The notes below the pieces were generated by a model, which was given only the letters and a program-made list of their open reading frames with translations, was not told the origin of the DNA and made no database searches. A stretch of 64,000 bases of DNA from assembly GCA_946811695.1 (NCBI GenBank), contig OX328123.1, positions 17,016,213-17,080,212 on the forward strand. Direction: 5' to 3'. Position 1 is the first letter of the stretch, and each line of letters opens with the position of its first letter. A program made the translations under genes and the position numbers. This DNA is from Gonocerus acuteangulatus. Lineage: Eukaryota; Arthropoda; Insecta; Hemiptera; Coreidae. Of this stretch, positions 56,980 through 64,000 are shown piece by piece.

Positions 56980-57985
56980 TTAGCGCGGTTTTCACTTCCA
57001 CCCTTAGGGAGGAACCCAGCTTATAAGGTTGACCTCATGAAACAATCCGGAAGTGCCGGCTAGAAGATTTTACGTTTCAGAACCTATAAACCTCGAAAAT
57101 ATTGCTGGTTCAAGTTTTTTCAATCAGGAAAATCTGTCCACCGGAACATGGTTTTTGGAGCGAAATGCACTCGAAAAAAATCGTAACACTTACCTTTTTG
57201 AGTTCATATGCTTGCAAGTTCTCGTTTTATAGGTTTCTTAACACAAGAAAACGAATGTAATCATTTTCAAAGCTATATCTGTAACCGTTTACGAGTGAAA
57301 ATTGATACAAATACTTTTCCACATTATTTTGTCAGTTTGGGTATTCAGAAACGATTGATTCAGTTGAAACTTGTTCCAGTCGTTTGAAATCTGATTTCAG
57401 ATAGTTAATTTTTGGTTCCGGTCGGAGTTGAGGATGTACTAGAAATAAAATATTTCATTAACAGGAATGAGAAGTTTTGGGATTTTCTAAAATATCTCGA
57501 ATACGGTTAGAAACCCTTGGTAAATGGAAAGTAACCATACGAAAGCATACTAAATTCTCTACAAAAAAGCTTCTCAAGTAATTTTTGATGGGGCGGAGAT
57601 TCATCCGGAGAAATATGTACTTGACTCTTTGAAATTGTTACTTTTGCTCTTTTGTATCTATTTATTTTAATTAGTTGTTGTTTTTGTTGCTTAATTGCAT
57701 TTAATGTAAAATGGGTATTTTAGTAAAACAAGGTAAGAAAATGTGATACGGTGTTATAGTGTTACCAAGAGCGAACGTTGTGACAGAGGATGGAGAAATT
57801 TTCGCTTAGGATACTGTCAATTTTCTGTCGTGGCGCGTTAAACTTCCTCCTTGGTTTTTATTGTATTTTTCACGAATGATCAAAACCTACTAATAGCTGC
57901 CTCTATTCCTTTACTAATGGCAAAAGGGGATATGAACGGAACCACGCTAAGACGACGCAGTTCCTGCTAGTCGGAATTTCTTTTT
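56980..57985 (+). mobile_element. HINE family 2, copy without TA core
   Basis: Left TTAGCGCGGTTTTCACTTCC, hairpin CCCTTAGGGAGG, GGTTGACCTCATGAAACAAT; right AACCACGCTAAGACGACGCA then GTTCCTGCTAGTCGGAATTT. A second, shorter terminus-like sequence (GAAGCGCGCTAAGATGAGGC) lies at 58074. Confidence 0.8.
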
Positions 57986-58344
57986 GTACAAGTGTTTAAA
58001 TTTTTGACGATAGATTAATACAATAAATTAAATGTTTCTTCTTTACGCTGTCGAATGAGACTAGAGATAAGAACGGAAGCGCGCTAAGATGAGGCTTGAC
58101 CTCAGACAGATTATTTTAACCCTCCGTCGACCACGTGAGAGAGAGTTCCAAAACCACGTGAGATGAGACTCCACATATGGAGTCTCAGGTTCCAAAATTG
58201 TGATTGTAGGATTTGAAATTGCATTTCAGAAAGACAATATCACAGGAAAATGGCATAATAGTCTCTGAAATGTTTAATAGCTTTTTATTTTTGAACAAAA
58301 GAAGGAACTTGAGTTAACAAAGAACAGATTATTTTGAGAAACTA

Positions 58345-58610
58345 TTACTTCATAATCCTCATATTAGCTAGCCTCCTCATATGTGTGGTCATTCCTTGTC
58401 GAAATGATTTTTTTCCTGCTAAGATGTATAAAACCCAACTGTTAACTCCCACTATGTCAAGGATCCCATAGAAATGTCTCATGGGCCATCGACAAAGTAC
58501 CTCTTTGTTGCGTAAGTGTGACACATTCTGACTAAACAATCAACTCCTCTTTTCGTCAGATTGTAAAATTCGACAAATTCAGTTGTACCTTGCTTGCAGT
58601 TACTACCATG
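58345..58610 (-). pseudogene. piggyBac transposase C-terminal fragment, frameshifted
   Basis: One frame reads EFVEFYNLTKRGVDCLVRMC then HTYATKRY; after a 1-nt shift near 58500 the other reads RWPMRHFYGILDIVGVNSWV then LY. This is the piggyBac stretch YNxTKxGVDxLDxMxxxYxxxRxTRRWPxxxFxxxLDIAxxNxxVLY, which contains the last catalytic Asp (here in GVDCL). The frame ends at RRLANMRIMK. Most of the ~600-residue protein is missing; the 179-bp array lies where upstream coding sequence would be. Confidence 0.88.
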
Positions 58611-58681
58611 ATGCAAACTAATCAAAATGGAAAAAGAAAATATATGTAAATATACTAAAAAAAACTACCACGGAAGCCCAC

Positions 58682-59945
58682 GTGGGGTCCGCTCAGACCC
58701 CAAAGCCGTTTTTCAACAAAAAATAATCAATTTGAGGCGCGGGCTATCCTTTATGAGCGATTTGACACTGCCGATCTCCGGAGCACTACTTGGTAAGAAG
58801 CTACTCAAAGAGCAGGAAGGTAGAGATACGGTGGCTATAAGAGAGGGGGGAATAGTGTGCGTGGGGTCCGCTCAGACCCCAAAGGCGTTTTTCAACAAAA
58901 AATAATCAATTTGAAGGGTGGACTATCCTTTATGAGCGATTTGACACTGCCGATCTCCGGAGCACTACTTAGTAAAAAGCTACTCAAAGAGCAGGAAGGT
59001 AGAGATACGGTGGCTATAAGAGAGGGGGGAATAGTGTGCGTGGGGTCCGCTCAGACCCCAAAGGCGTTTTTCAACAAAAAATAATCAATTTGAAGGGTGG
59101 ACTGTCCTTTATGAGCGATTTGACACTGCCGATCTTCGGTGCACTACTTAGTAAGAAGCTACTCAAAGAGCAGGAAGGTAGAGATACGGTAGCTATAAGA
59201 GAGGGGGGAATAGTGTGCGTGGGGTCCGCTCAGACCCCAAAGCCGTTTTTCAACAAAAAATAATCAATTTGAGGCGCGGGCTATCCTTTATGAGCGATTT
59301 GACACTGCCGATCTCCGGAGCACTACTTGGTAAGAAGCTACTCAAAGAGCAGGAAGGTAGAGATACGGTGGCTATAAGAGAGGGGGGAATAGTGTGCGTG
59401 GGGTCCGCTCAGACCCCAAAGGCGTTTTTCAACAAAAAATAATCAATTTGAAGGGTGGACTATGCTTTATGAGCGATTTGACACTGCCGATCTCCGGAGC
59501 ACTACTTAGTAAAAAGCTACTCAAAGAGCAGGAAGGTAGAGATACGGTGGCTATAAGAGAGGGGGGAATAGTGTGCGTGGGGTCCGCTCAGACCCCAAAG
59601 GCGTTTTTCAACAAAAAATAATCAATTTGAAGGGTGGACTATGCTTTATGAGCGATTTGACACTGCCGATCTCCGGAGCACTACTTAGTAAAAAGCTACT
59701 CAAAGAGCAGGAAGGTAGAGATACGGTGGCTATAAGAGAGGGGGGAATAGTGTGCGTGGGGTCCGCTCAGACCCCAAAGGCGTTTTTCAACAAAAAATAA
59801 TCAATTTGAAGGGTGGACTGTCCTTTATGAGCGATTTGACACTGCCGATCTCCGGAGCACTACTTAGTAAGAAGCTACTCAAAGAGCAGGAAGGTAGAGA
59901 TACGGTAGCTATAAGAGAGGGGGGGAATAGTGTGCGAGGGGTCCG
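58682..59945. repeat. 179-bp satellite, 7 copies, inside piggyBac
   Basis: Unit begins GTGGGGTCCGCTCAGACCCC and includes GAGCGATTTGACACTGCCGA and CAAAGAGCAGGAAGGTAGAG. TGGGGTC/GACCCCA makes a 7-bp hairpin in every unit. Two variants alternate (GAGGCGCGGGCTATCC and GAAGGGTGGACTATCC); unit 4 is like unit 1, which suggests amplification of a higher-order block. The 75-codon frames repeated here are products of the array. Confidence 0.95.
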
Positions 59946-59976
59946 CCTAGACCCCACGTAGTCGACGGAGGGTTAA

Positions 59977-60389
59977 AATAGTTCATATAATTTAAAGCTT
60001 TTACTTGCATCCCTATATGTAACCAATAGCATAGACATAACTGTACATTGAATGTAAAGTGAGCTTGGTATTTGACTACTGCTTGATTATTAGCTTGACT
60101 ACAGTAAAATGTGGACCCCCAGCTCTTGGTGGCCTATATACTGAGGAGATACAGAGAGAAAGTTTAATGGTTGGTCGTACATCCCAGTCTCCGTATGCAG
60201 ATGTACTATTTTCGCCTCGCTGTTCTCTTTACAACGGACGAAGCACCAACTCATTCTCATAGCATCGTTCTTCTTTAATAATGATTTCTGGAGAACGGAT
60301 GTTATTTTATTTACATATTTTTTTCTGATTCGTAAATCTTAAGCGTTTATGTAATTCTGTACGTTTTTAATGATTTTAAAGCTTAATCA
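59977..60389. other. Unassigned sequence
   Basis: No gene or repeat recognised. Confidence 0.4.
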
Positions 60390-60800
60390 AAAACTGTTTG
60401 TCTGTATGTTTGTTTCTTAACAAATCCACACCGTTCGATACATTTTGACCAAACTTGGCAGAAAGTTAGGTTTTGATCCGGAGAGTGTCATACGCTAGGT
60501 CAAAAACTTGTACCATTTGTCTTTTTGTATGTTTGTTCCTTATACCAATCCACACCTTTTGACCGATTTTGACCAAACTTGGCACACAGGGAGGTCTTGA
60601 TACGGGGAGTGTCATAGGCTAGGTCAAAAACGTCTACGATCTGTTTGTCTGGCTATTTGTTCCTTATAAATATCCTCACAGTTTGACCAATTTTCAACAA
60701 ACTTGACACACATTTAATATTACATACATGGTTTCTAATTTATTTCGGCTATTCTAGATGCAGAAAGTAGGTGTAGAAGGGCATGCCGGGTAAGAGCTAA
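60390..60800 (+). mobile_element. Non-autonomous Helitron fragment
   Basis: Three diverged units with GACCAAACTTGGCACACAG, GGGAGTGTCATAGGCTAGGT, CAAAAACGT and CTTATAAATATCC correspond to the repeats in 3768-4422. The 3' end GGGCATGCCGGGTAAGAGCT followed by AA and (TA)n fits Helitron 3' CTAA. The 5' end was not located. Confidence 0.75.
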
Positions 60801-60820
60801 TATATATATATATATATATA

Positions 60821-61084
60821 ATAAATCGTCGATACAAATGCAAAGTATCGAATGTGAAAATCTACCACTTTCCCGAGCGAAAAAGTTTCATTCATTACTT
60901 TGCTTTTGGACAGTCAAATAGTTTGCAGATTCAACCTTTTGACAGTAGCTACTCTCCTCTTTTATTGAGTGAACTAAGATTCGAGAGTTTACCGTTCATC
61001 AGTCCAACAGCAATCAGTAAAGATTGAAAATGAAAAATGTGTTTTTTTCATATTCGATACTTTACATTTGTATCGACGATAAAT
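60821..61084. mobile_element. Foldback MITE
   Basis: ATCGTCGATACAAATGCAAA and GTATCGAATGTGAAAA on the left are inverted on the right (TTTTTTCATATTCGATAC, TTTACATTTGTATCGACGAT). The loop of ~180 bp has no recognised sequence. Flanks are AATA/AAAT-like, target duplication unclear. Confidence 0.7.
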
Positions 61085-61694
61085 GCTAATTTTATCGGGG
61101 ATCATTTTTGGTATCTAGTAGGTGGAATTTATGAAGTTTTGAAGATTTTTTTCTATAATTCTTTTACGAGTGCAACCTCAATTTCTAAATTCTATCGTAA
61201 AGTGCTAAAAATATAAACTAGACTCACCTCCTGAACTGAGTTCTCGAGATTGATGGACCTCCTTATTGATGATGGAATCGGGAGAGAGTCCATTAATTCT
61301 CCTATTGAAACTATTGTATAAAAAATAAATAAATGGTTTACTAAAGAAGGTCAGTCCAATTCTATTCTCCTTCAATCTCCTCTTGTTCCTTCTAATCTTT
61401 TAAAGGTCAGAATGAATTACCCAAGTCCTATTTCAATGTCGGGTTTTAAGTTACTCCTTTTCTTATATATTATTAGATAATTATGAAAGAAGATCTGGTT
61501 GGGAAAACCTTTTCTATATATATATATATATATATACTTTATTGACACGTTGTTTTTAAAGTCTACGGGTTCATCGTGAGTCGCCAGTTAACACTTTGAC
61601 TGTAGGAGCGGTAAACCCCAAGCCATCCAAAAAATGGTATTTTTTTCTCATTTTATGATTTTATTTGTTTTGATTATGTGAAAAAATAACTTAC

Positions 61695-61898
61695 TCCTTG
61701 GAAGTTCGAGATAATATCCTCCATAAACATGTTTTAACCATGAGGCACATGATTCCTGTATCAGGCACTCGAAACACTCCCTGAGACGACGGAGGAACGA
61801 ATAAACCAGCCTGGAGGTTAGTAGCCGATCCACAAAACTTTTTAGCTTTTTCTCCCAGCTTGCCATGTAGCCCCCATGACACACATGTGGCGTCATGC
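61695..61898 (-). other. Candidate host exon, product unrecognised
   Basis: A 204-bp segment on the minus strand has a strong donor (AAGGA|GTAAGT, intron from 61694) and a plausible acceptor (pyrimidine-rich, ATTAAAG| at 61899). GC content is higher than its flanks. Two frames are open right through: one has GGYMASWEKKLKSFVDRLL and FECLIQESCASWLKHVYGG, the other GKLGEKAKKFCGSATNLQAG and FRVPDTGIMCLMVKTCLWR. I do not recognise either. It lies 14 kb upstream of the receptor exon on the same strand, so an upstream receptor exon or a separate gene is possible; neither is shown. Confidence 0.3.
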
Positions 61899-62022
61899 CT
61901 TTAATTATAGTGTAAAGTAAAATGTATTTTAATAACATTAGTAATATTTTAATTTCAAATCAATGAATCCCGTATTCAAATAATACAATTTACAATACAT
62001 TCCTGGTGTATTAGAACATAAT

Positions 62023-62136
<114 letters not shown>

Positions 62137-62139
62137 GGT

Positions 62140-62824
62140 AATTCAGGACTAAGTAGCCAAACTCTAGGAGGTAATTGCAGATATAATTTCCAACAAAAAA
62201 GTTCATTTAAAGTATGGTCCGATTCTGAAAGAAAAAGGAGCTATGTCCAATTTTCTGTTTTTTTTTAACGTAGTCATGTTTTTTAATGATTAAGAAAGGA
62301 TTGCTCAAAACCTATTCAACATAATTGAATTATAATTATACCATCATAAAATAGACAAAATGTCCTTTAAGAAACTGTAATTTAATGCACTACAACTATT
62401 ATTAAAAGATACTTTCTGGACGTCCAATAACGCACTTCTGTTTTTATCAATGAATCAGAGTTTTTTCGCGAATTTTTTCCTCAGCTCCCTAACGGAATAC
62501 TGATTCAATACTTGCTCGAAAACTTCTATATTTAGTAAGAATTAAATCCATGTAAATGAAGTGGAGGTTTATTCAGGGATAAATTGAACGATTGGCTCCC
62601 TTTTGTCCAAAAAATGTGGAATGTAGTTTTGTTTACTTTCAAATACCTTGCGAGAAGAAATTAAAAATTCTTCATTTTTTACTCGCCAAACTGTGGGAAT
62701 CCATTTTCCAGTCCGGAAGCAATAAAACTTAACAGAAATTAATGATTGGAAAAGTTTTTCATTTGGGAGATTTTGTGTAATATATTTAAAATTATATCCC
62801 TATCACTAATTATGACAATAAAAA
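62140..62824. other. Unassigned AT-rich stretch
   Basis: No gene or repeat recognised. Confidence 0.45.
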
Positions 62825-63155
62825 AAAAATCAATCTCTTAGCGCAATGGAGTTTCTGGCTGAGAAATGAAACCGCTAGACACCTAGTTGATCAGTTATCG
62901 ACCACCAAGGGTTGAATATTATTAAAGTACTAATATCGCTATTAAAAAATGGGGGTTGCTGAAAATTGTTCACCATAGGATTGTATATATTATTTAATAT
63001 CAAATCATAAAAAAAATAAACTTTGTCCAAAAAACAAAACCAAAATTTGTTGGGTTGGACCACCCTTATCACTTAGGGGTATGAATAAAAATCATAAAAA
63101 CAGTCGAGCCGTTTCGGAGGAGTTTTGCTACAAACACTGTGACACGAGAATTTAG
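62825..63155 (-). mobile_element. Helitron 5'-end fragment
   Basis: Minus strand: CTAAATTCTCGTGTCACAGT, GTAGCAAAACTCCTCCGAAA, CGGCTCGACTG, then a body shared with 50260-50630 (CTATTAAAAAATGGGGGTTG, TTGATCAGTTATCGACC). It is related to the Helitron at 49616-50631. Confidence 0.75.
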
Positions 63156-64000
63156 ATTATGCTCTGAAACGTGAAAATTTCTGTTTGGTCGGGATTCCGG
63201 ATTGTGCCAAGAGGCCGCGACTAAAATTGTAAAAGTGTAACAAACTGAGTCATGATAGCGTATTTCCATAAAAAGATCATTCCTTTTGTGATTTGAAAGC
63301 TTCATTATGGAAATGTTCATTATATAGCATCCAATGGGGTAACATCAAAATTTTGGGCTTCTACTTTTATTCGATACACGCAACAAGTCAATTAAAATTG
63401 CTCGGATCGTTCCAATTACGAAGACAGAAACGGAGGATATTTTCCGAGATGGAAGTCCTACTTATATATAAGGGAATGAAATGTTCGTGCCCGGTTTGCT
63501 GATGCTGTGTACACGAAGTCCACCGAAAGGTTGTATCCTGCAAATCCTCTAGTCTTAATGATACACTATCATCCTCTACTCACGTATCCCTGACCTCGTC
63601 GGATGGTCATCACGTACAGCAAACTAACCCCCCCCCCCCTCCCCCCACGCACACACCTTTATTTACCTCATCTCCTTCCGGCCAAGATTCCCTTTATAAA
63701 TAATATATAGAAAAACCTTAATGAGACTTCACCTATCTACTGTAATACAAGATATTGTACAATTTTCCAGTCTCATATAAAGCAGGGATGCTCAAAAGGT
63801 CGATTACGAGTGCTTTTTGAGTCAAGGTAAATAAAACCAAATGTCAATGAATAGTATATGGAAGGAGCCTACGAGGTAAGGTCCATAAGTTTCCGGCCTG
63901 TCCTGCTTCCCCTCCTTCAAACGTGCCGGGACCTTGCACGCCTATGCAGGTCTATGCCTGCTCACTCCATACCCATCGCCCGCACTTCCTCAGTCTTGTC
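63156..64000. other. HINE family 2 trace, otherwise unassigned
   Basis: GCTCTGAAACGTGAAAATTT and GGATTCCGGATTGTGCC at 63160-63215 resemble the HINE family 2 left region. A C-run lies at 63630-63646. No gene recognised to the window end. Confidence 0.4.

Larger units (their letters stand above)
58120..59972. mobile_element. piggyBac-like element containing a 179-bp satellite
   Basis: TTAA at 58116-58119 and 59973-59976; termini CCCTCCGTCGACCACGTG and CACGTAGTCGACGGAGGG are inverted. TTAA duplication and CCCT start are the piggyBac rule. Inside are a decayed transposase piece on the minus strand and seven 179-bp tandem units. Confidence 0.88.

Noticed and set aside
58627..59961. A family of 75-residue proteins
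   Set aside because: These are one frame repeated by the 179-bp satellite inside a piggyBac relic.

Overview
This is eukaryotic nuclear DNA, very AT-rich and almost entirely made of transposable-element (TE) debris. One host coding exon (47525-47821, minus strand) encodes the first two transmembrane helices of an octopamine receptor of the OAMB (alpha-1-adrenergic-like) type, which points to an arthropod, probably an insect. There are no operons, CRISPR arrays or prokaryotic signals. No complete host gene lies in the window; the rest of the receptor must lie beyond long introns.

Layout. 0-7 kb: tRNA-derived SINEs, two non-autonomous Helitrons and a HINE (Helentron-associated element). 7-16.6 kb: a run of foldback DNA transposons, including a hAT element with exact 8-bp target duplication, and a PIF/Harbinger element holding a broken transposase. 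16.9-24.5 kb: a 5'-truncated Jockey/I-like LINE broken by two SINEs (one 5S-rRNA-derived, one tRNA-derived) at the same target sequence, a hammerhead-bearing repeat array, a palindromic transposon and a 99-bp minisatellite. 24.6-32.2 kb: a hAT MITE, 164-bp and ~240-bp tandem arrays and a LINE fragment. 32.8-38.8 kb: a mariner relic whose terminal repeat has become a 22-bp satellite, with a HINE inserted in it, then two more hAT-type foldback elements. 38.8-43.3 kb: a Helitron, a 198-bp array carrying hammerhead motifs flanked by (TA)n, and a 43-bp array. 43.7-47 kb: LINE 3' ends and nested SINEs. 47.5 kb: receptor exon. 48.7-63.2 kb: a Helitron with a helicase relic, a LINE 3' end, three HINEs, a mariner transposase relic, a PIF MITE, a piggyBac relic with a 179-bp satellite, and Helitron fragments.

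Most notable: two unrelated tandem arrays (40031-40785 and 19798-20490) have the same architecture, (TA)n / inverted partial copy / direct copies / (TA)n, and both carry a type I hammerhead-ribozyme core in each full unit. That is what retrozymes or Penelope-like terminal repeats look like. Second, several SINE families with unrelated heads (tRNA, 5S rRNA, unknown) share a GGCGCTAATGACCTAGATG tail, in three of them closed as a hairpin with changed but still paired stems, which suggests one shared LINE reverse transcriptase. All assignments are by eye; no search or alignment was run.
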